DNA from: Flaccisagitta enflata
Taxonomy: Eukaryota > Chaetognatha > Sagittoidea > Aphragmophora
Assembly (NCBI GenBank): GCA_965153355.1
Contig: OZ231127.1
Location: forward strand, 50,592,001 to 50,656,000
Reading direction: 5' to 3'
DNA length: 64,000 nt
Part shown: positions 22,308 through 36,414 of the stretch, one piece after another
Position numbering within the stretch: the first letter of the stretch is position 1
Layout of the letters: every line of letters begins with the position of its first letter
Translations under genes and position numbers: made by a program
Notes under the pieces: model-generated
The model's input: only the letters and a program-made list of their open reading frames with translations
Database searches by the model: none
Told to the model about the DNA's origin: nothing

Positions 22308-23206
22308 CGTAGGGGTTTTGACAATTGTGTGCGTCGCGGACGAGGATAGATGTATTCACTTGTGAGAATTTTGAACCAGCAGTAGCGTAACAAGTTCTTA
22401 AGGAAAACCCTCGGGCTGAATCGAACCTAAACGAGAGCAGGCCAGGGGAAAATCGAGTTTTTAATCGAATAATAAAGTAACTTTAGTTTGTTAGTGTTCT
22501 GGTCATTATTTTATTTATAACAATCAAGCAAAAGAGTGTTATTTTGAGTATACTAGATATTCAATCAACTTCCCGCTAAAGATGTCTTGTTTAATTCATT
22601 AATTCACCACTAAATCGTGAGAAAGATAAGGAAGTAATGAATAAAAGACGCCTAACAGTCCCAGCCCCCTTATAGTTCAACACCCGGCCCGGGTGACCCG
22701 GGGCCAGGGGTAAAATAAACCACTGTATGCCAATCCATTTACCATGATTTGTTAATTTAAGTTGCTAAATATTTACTTCTGTTGTACTCCAAAGCTTTTC
22801 TTTAATGAAAAGAAACGACTTGAGATCGTGAAATTTACTCACGTTTGTTCAATTATCGATTTGTAATTAAATTAGGTTTGTGCACCCATAATTGAGCCGA
22901 TCAATAAGTAATAACGTTGGTTAATTGGTTATTGATCGGGTCAATTAGTAAATTGCTTGGATATCAAATGTACTCGCTACGGGTTTAAAAAACAATGTTA
23001 CGTCATGAAGCGATGCAATGGGCTATTTGCATAAAGAGTTGTTTGAACAGGTCGTCCAGTACAGCGAACAGGATCTTGTTCAACACAGAGATATACCTGT
23101 TTTAACAACTAACCCTCACCTATGACCGCCAGCCCAAGCGAGCTAGGGGGTCATCTGGGTGATATTCTGTGCGCCACCCTTGAGTCAAGATATGGGGTCG
23201 GTTTAT
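22308..23206. other. Intergenic upstream of H1, no gene seen
   Basis: It contains the H1 promoter, where I see no clear TATA box, and AT-rich unique DNA. An imperfect 18-bp inverted repeat (aattgagccgatcaataa and its inverse) lies at about 22882-22944. Confidence 0.5.
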
Positions 23207-23402
23207 TTCTAGTCGCGTGCTACGCGACTCTACAACCCGCTTTGTCGGTCCGTCCGTCCGTTGGTCCGTCCGTCACACTTTACTTTTTTTGGGTTTTTGC
23301 GGTCTTTGGCCTCACTGCACCTGCCAAAATGATTGAGTGACCACAAATACAGCCCCTGCCCACCCGCACGCGACTGGGGTAGCCGTGTATCCGGCCTTGT
23401 TT
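23207..23402 (-). repeat. CAAGG-family copy, full length
   Basis: Reverse-oriented: agtcgcgtgctacgcgact hairpin, (gtcc)n core, the cctcactgcacctgcc block, cacccgcacgcgactgg, then gtatccggccttgttt. Confidence 0.92.
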
Positions 23403-24543
<1,141 letters not shown>

Positions 24544-24713
24544 CAGTGCATGTACGTCTACTTTAGATAAGTATCACTGACTCAGTAGACAACGGCGATT
24601 GAAGCATTATCTGCATTACCAGCTTATATTCGCTAGTTTAGCCATGGTTGCTAAGCCGTGATAACAATCCTCGTGGAGCATCTAGAATTATGATGTGGGC
24701 AACTACAAGTGAA

Positions 24714-24850
24714 CAAGGCCGGATACATGTCTGCGAGCGGGTGGGAAAAGGCAGTGATAAAATACGCTAAGCCTGTAGCAGGAGCGTTGATGCAATCTCC
24801 GAAAGACGGTCCGGACAGACGGACCGGAGCGAGTGACATCGATAACGAGT
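24714..24850 (+). repeat. CAAGG-family copy, degenerate
   Basis: The head caaggccggatacatg, a cgagcgggtgggaaaaggcag block and a short gacggaccg core are recognisable. The tail is altered. Confidence 0.65.
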
Positions 24851-24990
24851 TATTGAGTTGCGTGCACGTGACTTAAAACCTCACGCCGCATCGGTCGAAG
24901 CTTGACAACCAGACCACCAGACTCATGTCTGTCTCAAAAAGGACGCATCTTAATCTAGATCATCAAGAACTACTCGACTTCTTCGGCCAT

Positions 24991-25206
24991 TTTTAGTCGC
25001 GTGCTACGCGACTCTACACCCCGCTATGTCGGTCCGTCGGTCGGTTGGTCTGTCACTTGGTTGGTCGGTCGGTCCCCCTTTTACTTTTTCGGCGCTTTTG
25101 AGCTTTTTAAACCTACTGCTCCTGGCCAAACGCTCTAATGAACTTTTCCAGCACTGCTCCTGCCCACCCGCACGCGACTGGGGTAGCCGTGTATCCGGCC
25201 TTGTTT
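24991..25206 (-). repeat. CAAGG-family copy, full length
   Basis: Reverse-oriented, starting ttttagtcgcgtgctacgcg and ending gtatccggccttgttt, with an internal duplication of the ctgctcctg block (25111 and 25154). Confidence 0.92.
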
Positions 25207-25687
25207 CTCCTTCACTACACCGTTTTACGCGATTATCTGGCAACCTAATGATTCTGCAGATGACGATTATATTTTCGACGATGATGATGACGATGATAGT
25301 ATTAGTAATGATGACGCTGAATGAAACAAGTTCATTAGACCTGAGTCGCGTCCGTCAGCATTTTCACAAAACGTTGGACAAACAGACATGCAGACAGACT
25401 AAAATTTTCAAAATGACCTTTGAATTAGCCAACAAGTTCTTATTGAAACCCTAAAACCTTTGAAATGTCTTTAAAACGTTTGAAACGCCGTCTAAACGAC
25501 ATTGTGACAGACGGACGGACCGACCAACTGACGGACGGACCGGAAAGTGGCTTATAGAGTCGCGTAATACGCGACTAAAAATGATAAGGATCTTTGGAAC
25601 AACGAAAGTGTCGATGAATATGAACATCATAACATTGACGATTACGTGTTACTTACGTGTTGTTTTCTATTACTATTTCATTTTGTT

Positions 25688-25689
<2 letters not shown>
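25207..25689. other. Intergenic with CAAGG-family 3' fragment
   Basis: Unique DNA. A plus-strand terminal fragment at 25508-25582 has gacggacc core words and ends in gtcgcgtaatacgcgactaa, a hairpin variant. Confidence 0.65.
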
Positions 25690-25763
<74 letters not shown>

Positions 25764-25876
25764 CGCGCATGTGTGTGTGTGTGTTTATACTTGAAACTGT
25801 ATCTCTATCTCTGTTTCTTAGTTTGTTTATATTTGCAACTGTGTGTGTATGTGTGTGTGTGTGTGTGTGTGAGTGT
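25690..25876. repeat. (GT)n array, two blocks
   Basis: About 85 bp of GT (25690-25785, with gc steps near the end) and a second GT block at 25842-25876, about 57 bp apart. Confidence 0.95.
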
Positions 25877-26293
25877 GTTATCGATGTCAAGTTCTTCCAA
25901 ATAAAGTACGAAAAGAGTATGATTTTTCACTGATTTTAAAAAATGTCACGGCATCCAATTTTCATGTACACTCAGACGTCGTCACACACAGCCTCTTCAT
26001 CATTCACATCCTGACTATCAAGAGTAAAGACGACGCCTTTCAGAAGATGAAGAAGAAAAAAATCGCGCGCGCATGAAAACGTGCGCGCGTGCGAGTGCGC
26101 GCATTTGCTCATTCCATATCCGTATCCAACAACTGCCGAGCGCGCGCCGCGAAACGAGCCATTAAACCTCGATAAGGCTGATTTTGGGCCCGTGCCACGG
26201 GCGCTTCATGTTTAGACGGCATTATTACCGAGAAATGAGTCGAATTAGCAGGATAAAAACGAAAGAAGATGAGAACGGAGGGAAATGGGAATG

Positions 26294-26298
<5 letters not shown>
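25877..26298. other. Intergenic, no gene seen
   Basis: Unique sequence, with a cgcgcg-rich patch (alternating purine-pyrimidine) at about 26062-26150. Confidence 0.5.

Positions 26299-26391
<93 letters not shown>
26299..26391. repeat. (GA)n microsatellite
   Basis: About 92 bp of pure GA. Confidence 0.95.
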
Positions 26392-26392
<1 letters not shown>

Positions 26393-26650
26393 ATACACTG
26401 AAACTTTATGGTGTGATTACAAACAATAATTATAGACAGACGGACCGACAGACACAGACGGATATGGGCAGACAAAGGAACAAACAGAGACATATAAGAA
26501 TATGGAGACAAACAGAAACACAAAAGAATATGGAGACAAGAATTTCATTGACGTAGCTCTAGCCAATGCAGTATGGGGCAGTCGAGACAGATAAGGGCGG
26601 AGTATAGGACCTCTTTGTTTTCAATTTTCGAAAAAGGAAATTGAAAAAAA

Positions 26651-26884
26651 CAAGGCCAGATACACGGCTACCCCAGTCGCGTGCGGGTGGGCAGGGGCCG
26701 TATTTGAGGTCACTTTATCATTTGGGCAGGAGCAGTGAGGCCAGAGACCGCAAAAAACCAAAAAAAGTAAGTGTGACGGACGGACCGACGGACGGACCGA
26801 CGGACGGACCGACGGACGGACCGACGGACGGACCGACGGACCGACAAAGCGGGGTGTAGAGTCGCGTAGCACGCGACTAAAAAT
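26651..26884 (+). repeat. CAAGG-family copy, full length reference
   Basis: This is the best complete copy. In order it has the head caaggccagatacacggc, agtcgcgtgcgggtgggcag, ggccgtatttgaggtcac, tttgggcaggagcagtgagg, an A-rich spacer, a (gacggacc)n core of about 80 bp, gcggggtgtaga and the terminal hairpin gtcgcgtagcacgcgac followed by taaaaat. The stretch at gccgtatttgag is the empty-site counterpart of the insertion at 32397. Confidence 0.95.
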
Positions 26885-27456
26885 GAAAGCTATGGTTAAA
26901 ACATAAGTAAAGGTAACTTTCGAGTGATAAACGCGAAAGTGAATGAAGCTATGTGGGCAGACTCAGCTCATCCACTCTCCGCTGTATGGGAGTGGATGAG
27001 CATATTAGCCGTAATCGACGCGTCGATCTCAAGAGAGAGAGGCAGAAAGAAGGGAGTCGATTTCGTGATTATGACGGCGAGAAAGAATGGCCGGGGGGGG
27101 GAGAGGGTGGACGAGCTCGTGCCACGTAGTCCAAAGACATAGATCAGGCAAGGCGAAGGGGATGGTAGTTGGATAGAGGGAGACGGAGAGAGAATTGAGG
27201 GAAGGCGGGGTAGATATCTCGATAACGCCTTAGAACGGGGCCATGCGATCACTGACTTCATAAGCGTCCGGCATGGGCGCGGGGAGTGATGTCTATCGGG
27301 GAGGGGAGTAGGAAAAAATGTGTAAGCGAAGAGGCGCAGCAATCCATTTGGGGATGATGGACGTGAAACCCGAACACGAAAAAGTCAAGAGAGGGAGGAG
27401 CTTGAATGCGCACCCTAATGCTAGGGAGGAGGGAGTTTTCAGGAGGCGGGGTTGAG

Positions 27457-27462
<6 letters not shown>
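26885..27462. other. Intergenic, no gene seen
   Basis: Includes a local inverted repeat (ctcatccactctccgctgta / gggagtggatgag) near 26966-27001 and G/A-rich DNA. No supported ORF on either strand. Confidence 0.5.
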
Positions 27463-27551
<89 letters not shown>

Positions 27552-27660
27552 GACAGACAGACAGACAGACTGACAGACAAACAGAAAGGGAGGGAGAGAC
27601 AGACAGACAGAAAGGGAGAGAGAAAAAGAAGGAAAGAAAGAAAGAAAGAAAAAAAGAAAA
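27463..27660. repeat. (GA)n(GACA)n(GAAA)n compound array
   Basis: About 85 bp of GA, then GACA units, then GAAA units running into a CAAGG-family copy at 27665. Confidence 0.95.
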
Positions 27661-27664
27661 AAAA

Positions 27665-27811
27665 GAAGGCCGGATACGCGGCCACCAGTTGTGGACGGGT
27701 GGGCAGGGGCGGAAATGCGCGTTCACACTTTCCAACTCGATCATTACGGACGGACCGACGGACCAACGGACGGACAAGGCCTCTTATAGAGTTGCGTGTC
27801 CGCAACAAAAA
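27665..27811 (+). repeat. CAAGG-family copy, GTTGCG subfamily
   Basis: It starts aaggccggatacgcggcc, has gttgtggacgggtgggcag and a gacggacc core, and ends gttgcgtgtccgcaac plus A-run. Confidence 0.9.
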
Positions 27812-28333
27812 AGAAATAAAAAAGAAAGAAAGAAAAAAAAGGAAGCAGAGAGATAGACTGACAGATAGACAGACAATCCGACGTACAGACAGGAAAACGA
27901 GTGAGAAATAGATAATGAGGTGAAGAGGCCTCTTAGGGGGTTCTGGGGGCGGGGAAGGAGGCCGGAGCGAAGGACGATTATGAGCTTCGCGCGTGAAAAG
28001 AAATTAAAAGGCGAATGAAGATGGAAACTCGTTTACATTGAAAGCAGCTTCTTATATCGCACGCGCGCGAACACGCATCATCACACACGTATAAATTACG
28101 CCACCTGCATATACACGCAGGTGATTTTGACTCGCGGACTTGGGACTCTATAAGAAGATTCATGAAAAATACGCCTTTCCGCATCTCCCCCTTTTTTCCC
28201 CCAGCCGCGACGCGACGACATTGTAACCCCGCGGTATTCATATATACCAGTAAAGGCGGCTCTCGCCGACCGGAAAAAAATCGTAAGATTGATTTTGTTT
28301 TTTTTTTAGTTTTTTCTTTCTTTTCATTACATT

Positions 28334-28336
<3 letters not shown>
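27812..28336. other. Intergenic, no gene seen
   Basis: Unique DNA. Positions about 28250-28285 hold the inverse copy of the short repeat at 5768-5805. No supported ORF. Confidence 0.55.
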
Positions 28337-28422
<86 letters not shown>

Positions 28423-28439
28423 ATCTGTCTGTTGGTCTC

Positions 28440-28502
<63 letters not shown>

Positions 28503-28705
28503 GTGCTTGTGTCTTTTTTTTTCTGTCCCCCTCCCCCTCCTTCTCCCTTCCTCTCCCTCCCTCTCTCGTCCTCTCCCTCTCCCTCTCTCTCCCTCTCTCA
28601 ACCTCTCTTTTCCCCTCTCTCCCTCTCCCCTCTCCCCTCTCTCCCTCCTCCTCCCTTCCTCTGTCCTTCCCCCTTTCTCCCTCTCTCTCTCCCTCTCTTT
28701 TAAAG
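28337..28705. repeat. (GT)n(CT)n array and pyrimidine tract
   Basis: About 84 bp of GT, a 26-bp gap, about 50 bp of CT, then a degenerate ctccct-type pyrimidine tract to about 28700. ORFs on both strands are compositional. Confidence 0.95.
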
Positions 28706-28997
28706 TGCCCTCTTTCACCCCGTACTAATTTCAACCCCAGCCCCGGGCGAGCCTAGTCGTGACTCAACTTTCCCAAAACGCCCCAAGCAAAAATGGAAAA
28801 AATTAATTCCTAAGCGAAACTCAAAAAATCGAAAAACGGTTTTCGATTTTTTTCCCAATCATTGTAACGCGCTTATGTGTCAAGACCACCTGCGCATTTC
28901 GTGAGTGCTATGCCTTATTAGCCTTGTAGGTGTTTTAGGAGTGTGTTCTTTAGTGATCGAATCTTATGTCCAATTGTACACACAGTAACAGCGAACT

Positions 28998-28998
<1 letters not shown>
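28706..28998. other. Intergenic, no gene seen
   Basis: Unique DNA containing a short inverted repeat (aaaaaatcgaaaaacggttttcgattttttt) at about 28824-28853. Confidence 0.5.
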
Positions 28999-29038
<40 letters not shown>

Positions 29039-29079
29039 AGTGTGTGTGTGTCTGTGTTTTTGTGTGTGTGTGTGTGTCT

Positions 29080-29165
<86 letters not shown>

Positions 29166-29169
29166 GTGT

Positions 29170-29257
<88 letters not shown>
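28999..29257. repeat. (GT)n(GA)n compound microsatellite
   Basis: About 160 bp of GT with a few interruptions, then about 87 bp of GA. Confidence 0.95.
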
Positions 29258-29264
<7 letters not shown>

Positions 29265-29888
29265 GATAGAAATTCAGATACGTCTGCGTCTGGCAATGAA
29301 AGGCGTGTTTCTTAACGCTCGTCAGGGGGATGGTAAATGAAGCTCGAGTTAAAAATGGGAGGAAAATGAAAATCGCCACATTAACAAAAATGCAGTCATT
29401 ATTGCGGAATGTGGAAAGGCTAAAATACCGTCGAGTTTCAATGACGGATTATAAGCGACTTTTCAGTGTAATGTTGAAGCTATCGCGGATCCGGTTACAA
29501 ACAAACTTTAGAAATGAAAATCAATATGGTTTTAGTGTTTCTACTGGTTTATCAATACATTTCTATCGTATTGATAACGAAGCCGGATACATTTGGTTTG
29601 GCAGGAGCAGCGAAACGGAAACTATTCGAACCCTTAAAGCCTCAGGCAACAAAATTCAAGTAAAGCTAGAAAGAGGACTGACCAACCGACAGGCTTACAG
29701 AACTTACTGTGTCATGGGCATGCGGAGATTGAAGTGATAATGGTTTGAGGTGAGTAAATGTCTTAAACTAAGTTAAAGCTATAGTCATTCAAAGCGTGTC
29801 AAATGGAGGGCGGGCAATTCGTATTTGCTTTAAAACTTATATATCCTTTTTGTGAAATTTTAGTGGCTTCGCTTATATCGAGATAGTA
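29258..29888. other. Intergenic with very degenerate CAAGG-family trace
   Basis: The region 29579-29700 keeps gaagccggatacatttgg, tggcaggagcagcga and gaccaaccgac in the right order, so it is an old copy. The overlapping 135-codon ORF is therefore not treated as a gene. Confidence 0.55.
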
Positions 29889-30500
29889 CAGTGCGGCGCA
29901 AAAATAAGTTTCAATCAGTTTAGTAAGCAAATATTTCAAAAGTAGTGAGTTTAGACAATTAAAATCCATGATATATTTAAACATCTTCAAAAATTCTACA
30001 AATCTAGTCCAATCCCATTATTGTAACTAAATTTTTAAAAAAGTTATGCAAGTTCAAAGAAGGGATATAATTAACCAGTACTAACTATTGATGAAACACA
30101 TCTTAGACCTTGTTTTTCTTTAATAGACTAAAAAAGAATCATGATTCATGCATCATATCCATGAGCTTTTTAAAGATCTTCAAAAAATCTGCAAATCTAG
30201 ACCAAGCAGAACTTTATAGCTTGATTCCTTTTCAAATGACATTAATTTGAAGTGAATCAGTCATATTTTCAAGCAATGAAAATATCATCATTTTTTGCTG
30301 TTTTTCCTAAGGTAATTTTGATATGTACTACTTCAAATCAATGTCACGCCTAAACAAAAAGAGCTAGAAATCTGGGATTGGTCCCAAATTAAAGAAAACT
30401 AAAAATCCTTTAGTAATCTCACTGATAAAAGGTTCTTATCTGCTATGGAACATACAAAAGACTTGTGACAAAACCTGAAACTTATTTTTGCGCCGCACTG
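29889..30500. mobile_element. Tc1/mariner-type non-autonomous element (TA duplication)
   Basis: The TIRs are at least 25 bp and perfect, starting CAGTGCGGCGCAAAAATAAG. TA lies at 29887-29888 and 30501-30502. The 612-bp AT-rich interior has no ORF. Confidence 0.9.
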
Positions 30501-30502
30501 TA

Positions 30503-31487
30503 GATCGACGGCCTAGAAACAGAAACAGAGATAGATAACTCGTGAGCAAGCTCGATCATTCCAGCTCCCCTAATGTCGGGCCGATCTCCGTTCTCCTTGC
30601 CAATGGTTATATGCGAAGCTAAGTCGAAGGCCCGGGGAGGATAGAGAAAAAGTCGTTTCAGTTCTTGATGTTCCTGACATAAGCAGTTAATGAGATAGTA
30701 AAGAACGTTGGTGGAGGAGAAGTGCCAATAAGCCGGGACTTAAAAGCCATTAAGGATTGAAACTTTCTCCTTGGCTCGATGATAATGGGGCTGCTCTCTT
30801 TTATGCGTTCCGCGCATAAAGCAGAGTAGTTGAAGATTAGGCTTTCGGGGGGTGGAAAGGATGGGAAGCGCGAGGGCAGTTTGACTCTTCTTTTTCGGAG
30901 GACGGAGGGCAGTGGTTGGTTTCGTTAGAGGGATGAGTTCAATTGACACAACTCAAAACCACCCAAAATCGGATCCGGGGGTTACGTAAATTTCCGTATA
31001 CACTCCCCCCAGTCCCGGACAGGTGGGCTGGGGAAAAGTAAAAAAAAAACGATTACTTTTTGACTTACGGAAGGACCGACGGACCGAGTCAACCGATTCG
31101 GCATGTTCCAGAATCTAGAGTCGCGTGTGGCGTGTCCGCGACTAAAAATGAGCAGACCGTGGAAACTGTATTTTCCATCAATCAAGAGTGTCAAAGATGT
31201 TTCTCTTGCATTATTTGCAGAATGGTGTACAGTTACAACGCACTTAAATACACCTCATTCCTACCTTTTCATATCACAATCCAATCCTCTCGCTCCACTA
31301 CACTGCTCAATCATGTTAAGTTGGTGTTTGAAACTGAAATCATTTTGAACTCCAACCCCGCCCCTGCCCGGCATCCCTGGCCTTCAATATCCCCACTGAC
31401 GCTCATTTTTTACTTGAGGCAATTTCTGATCGTGAATCCGCGAGTTGGAAATGAGGAAACCGGGAATACTCTGTCTGTCTGTCTCTC
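30503..31487. other. Intergenic with degenerate CAAGG-family copy
   Basis: About 30980-31150 retains cccggacaggtgggctgggg, an A-run, gaccgacggacc and a terminal gtcgcgtgtggcgtgtccgcgac. The rest is unique. No supported gene. Confidence 0.55.
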
Positions 31488-32344
<857 letters not shown>

Positions 32345-33151
32345 CAAGGCTGGATACACAGCTACAGATGTCGCGTGCGGGTGGGCAGGGGCCATATGAC
32401 GCACTGAAATTTAAGTAAGAGGAATTTACCCAGAGAACTAAGTTACCATTCATGTTACTATTTTTGCTTAGGTCAATGCTTGTGTTTATTTCTTTGTACT
32501 TTAAATTGTGAACTTACATGAGGAAACTCATCTGTCACCGGCAAAGGACAAAAATGCAAAAAGATTGAAAAATATTCAATTCTGATGAGACTTAAAAGTG
32601 AATAAAATAGTGACAATCATTTCAGTAACTGCTCACTGAAAATTTTGAATTTGCATAAAAAATCCAAATATCATTAAAATAAGAACATAGCGCCCTCAGT
32701 TGATCTTTTAGGAATCGCGCTATGTTTTTGTTTTCTTGATATTTTGATTTTCTATGCAAATTTAAAATTTTCAATGAGCCATGGTCCCTTGACAAAATGA
32801 GTTTTTTGTTGAATTTGGCATATTTTTTCAGCTGTTAGATAAAGGATTGAAATTTTAAACTGGTATATACAAGTCAATTTATGCAAAATATGGTTGTTGG
32901 TAGTTTTATTGAAAATATTGAAACAAAAATTTTCAATAAATTTCATTTTATAAATTTCACGACTTATCTGGCTCGGGTAGCAAATTCTATGGTAATTTTC
33001 AGTGCGTCATATTTGAGGTCTCTAGACCATTTTGGCAGGAGCAGTGACGTAAAAAAAAATCGTAAAAAAAAGTAAAATATGACCGACCAACCAACCGACC
33101 GACCAACCAACGGACAAAGCGGGTTGTAGAGTCGCGTGCACGCGACTAAAA
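32345..33151 (+). repeat. CAAGG-family copy split by a TA-type element
   Basis: The left part runs from caaggctggatacacagc to ggggccata (32396). The right part resumes at tatttgaggtc (33010), has tttggcaggagcagtgacg and (gacc)(aacc) core, and ends gtcgcgtgcacgcgactaaaaa. The order matches the intact copy at 26651. Confidence 0.93.
32397..33009. mobile_element. TA-type MITE with internal hairpin, nested
   Basis: Inverted ends begin TGACGCACTGAAA. TA is duplicated at 32395-32396 and 33010-33011. About 70 bp of internal inverted repeat is centred near 32700 (gctcactgaaaattttgaat and its inverse). The 613-bp body is non-coding. Removing it and one TA restores the CAAGG-family consensus. Confidence 0.93.
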
Positions 33152-33568
33152 ACTAAAAAAAATGTATGGCAGGTGGGGTCAAAGCACAGTAATTATCAAC
33201 TCATATCAATCAAGCCCTTGCCCTATTTTATCATGCAAACTCGTTTATTTCCTCAGTAGGATTTTCAATAAATTTATTTCTGTTTTGTTCGTTTTTGTTC
33301 TGTTTTGTTTGTCCGTCTCTCTGTCTCTCTGTCAGTCTCTCTTTCTCTCAACACATTTTCAAGCCCGACAGCATGGACGTCACGTGACGTCCCTGAAGGT
33401 CCTTGGCATACATCGCTGGGCACAGACGATTATGAAACAACAAGGACACTGAGGGGTGTTAGGTGTAAGGTGCACTCGTCCTGCTGATGCACGCCTGGAG
33501 TCAATATGCTGAATCTTTTTACGAAGGTGGGTTGTTGAATTTTCCTCACCATGCACCATATGATTCAC
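33152..33568. other. Intergenic, no gene seen
   Basis: Unique DNA with a short perfect palindrome gacgtcacgtgacgtc at about 33375-33390. No supported ORF. Confidence 0.5.
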
Positions 33569-33570
33569 TA

Positions 33571-33993
33571 CACGCTGTATTTTTTATAAGAACACAGTTT
33601 TTTGAAGTGACGCTCAGCGTTCTTATTTTTAACTAATTTTGAGGCTCAAACTTTCTTAACCTGTTCTTATTTTTCTAGCATTGAAGATATTTTATGGTTA
33701 TGAAAAGCCATTCATATTCAATCAAATCAGTATGTTTTATTTTTGGTTTATACAAATACTTCTTTTGTGGGTTTAAACATTGAAGAAGTGTAAATGATAA
33801 TAGTAATTGGTCGAAAGATTTTGATTGGAGCATTGAGTGCAATGGTTTTTTTTTATTGTTTCCTTTAAGAACAGTTTGAAATATATTCTGAATTATTCTG
33901 ATGCTGAAACCTGAGCCTGGGGATGTTCTTATTTTTCATCAAATCTGAGGCTGATGTTCTTATAAACAGTGTTCTTTGACAAAATACGGCGTG
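33571..33993. mobile_element. TA-type MITE, 423 bp
   Basis: The ends are inverted CACGC(T/C)GTATTTT. TA lies at 33569-33570 and 33994-33995. Both subterminal regions carry ataagaaca words in inverse orientation. Non-coding. Confidence 0.75.
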
Positions 33994-34119
33994 TAACTTT
34001 TAATCTCTTGCTGTGTAGCCGGACTGTGCATTTATCAATGAGTTGGTCTCTGTCGGACCGTCATTTTCTCGTATTCACGTTACTAACATTTTTAGCTGTC
34101 TGTTTTGATCAGCGCGCGC

Positions 34120-34737
<618 letters not shown>

Positions 34738-34980
34738 GCAGCGGCCCCGAAGGGAACGAAGTCCTGTAGAACACAGGGGGACTTTTGTTCGTCCGTTTGT
34801 CCGTCCGTCCGTCCGTCCGTTAGTCCCCCCAAGGCCCTATCAGGCCTGAAATCTGCCCTCCCAGGCCTGAAATCTGTCCTCTCAGGCCTTGAATCTGCCC
34901 TCTCAAGCCTGAAATCTGCCTTCTCAGGCCTGAAACCTGTCCTCTCAGGCCTTATAACTGCAAGGCAAAGCATTACGTTT
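34738..34980. repeat. GGGCAGCGG-family end plus 21-bp tandem
   Basis: One end of the family seen at 9370 (gggcagcggccccgaagg, then tcctgtagaacacagg and (gtcc)n) is followed by about six units of aggcctgaaatctgccctctc at 34834-34960. No matching inverse end was found. Confidence 0.75.
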
Positions 34981-35320
34981 TTAAATGTAAAAAAAAACCG
35001 GCTTGGTAATTGGTCAAAGTAGCTTGTAAGTTTCAACGTTCTTCTGTTCTCATGTACACGTGTACGCGTGTACACTAGTTCTTATATTCTGTGTGTTTTA
35101 ACACGCGATTGGTTTTCACGTGCAAAAAGCCCATTCCGAGAGTCGCGGGGCAGAAATGGCAAAAACACGTTTGGAATTGGATTTTCCAACGAGCGGCGAT
35201 TATCGCTTATTGCCCTCTCTTCTCAAACTACTTCAATTCCATGAAGAAAAAAAAAGGAAACTTCCCTACAGGCCTTTTGCCTATAGACGACGTGGACGAG
35301 TAGGATAAGGACGTGGGTAT
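34981..35320. other. Intergenic, no gene seen
   Basis: Unique DNA containing a short alternating patch acacgtgtacgcgtgtac at 35054-35072. No supported ORF. Confidence 0.5.
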
Positions 35321-35324
35321 TAGT

Positions 35325-36175
35325 GAAGAAGAAAAAGAAGAAGAAAGAAAAAGAAGAAGAAAAACAAAAAGAAAAAAAAAAAGAAAAACAAAAAGAAAAA
35401 GAAAAAGAAGAAAAAAAGAAGAAGAAGAAGAGAAGAGGAAGAGAAGAAGAAGAGGAAAAAGAAGAAGAAGAATAGAAGAAGAAGAAGAAGAAGAAGAAGA
35501 AGAAGAAGAAGAAGAAGAAGAAGAAGAAGAAGAAGAAGAAGAAGAAAGAGGAGAAGAAGAAGAAAGAGGAGAAGAAGAAGAAAGAGAAGAAGAAGAAGAA
35601 AGAGAAGAAGAAGAAGAAGAAGAAAGAGGAGAAGAAGAAGAAGAAAGAGGAGAAGAAGAAGAAAGAGAAGAAGAAGAAGAAAGAGGAGAACAAGAAGAAG
35701 AAAGAGGAGAAGAAGAAGAAGAAGAAGAAAGAGAAGAAGAAGAGGAGAAGAAGAAGAACAAGAAGAAGAAAGAGAAGAAGAAGAAAGAGGAGAAGAAGAA
35801 GAAGAAGAAAGAGAAGAAGAAGAAGAAGAAGAAGAAGAAGAAGAAGCAGAAAGAGGAGAAGAAGAAGAAGAAGAAGCAGAAAGAGGAGAAGAAGAAGAAG
35901 AAGAAGCAGAAAGAGGAGAAGAAGAAGAAGAAGAAGAAAGAGGAGAAGAAGACGAAGAAGAAAGAGGAGAAGAAGAAGAAGAAGAAGAAAGAGGAGAAAA
36001 AGAAGAAGAAAGAGGAGAAGAAGAAAAAAGAGTAGAAGAAAAAATAGAAGAAGAAGAAGAAAAAGAAGAAGAAGAAAAAGAAGAAGATGAAAAAGAAGAA
36101 GTGGATAGACCGAGTCTTTTTACATCGTGTAGGCGAGACGTGGTTCTGGTGTAGAAGAAGAAAAAGAAAAAGAAG
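35325..36175. repeat. Homopurine tract, GAA-based, about 850 bp
   Basis: Apart from a few pyrimidines and one short mixed stretch at 36105-36150, this is pure A/G made of gaa, gaaaga and gaggagaag units. ORFs on both strands (Glu/Lys or Phe/Ser) are compositional artefacts. Confidence 0.95.
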
Positions 36176-36414
36176 AAGTGGATAGACAAAGTGTAGGTTT
36201 CTCAATGACGGAAATGTTAATAAGTATAACCAATAGGCAATACACTCGATATAAGTTTGCTATTGCAGTCAAAGAACAATGGGGGAATTCATATCTATGG
36301 AAATCAAAACGGAGCAACATAAACAAGTCATTACATTCTGCGCTTAGCGCCTTAGTCCACGCAGCAGCGCATTTTTTTTTTCTTTTTTCCTAGAGCGGCT
36401 CAAAATCAACCACC

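Noticed and set aside
21588-22349. 253-codon plus-strand ORF rich in Leu/Arg
   Set aside because: Antisense shadow of the H1 gene; the minus-strand frame is an unambiguous linker histone with its stem-loop.
29330-29737. 135-codon plus-strand ORF
   Set aside because: It overlaps a degenerate CAAGG-family copy recognisable by gccggatacatttgg and gcaggagcagcga; no domain.
35228-36205. Long ORFs of Phe/Ser/Leu or Glu/Lys on both strands
   Set aside because: They are produced by the homopurine GAA tract; overlapping open frames on both strands with the same composition and no domain.
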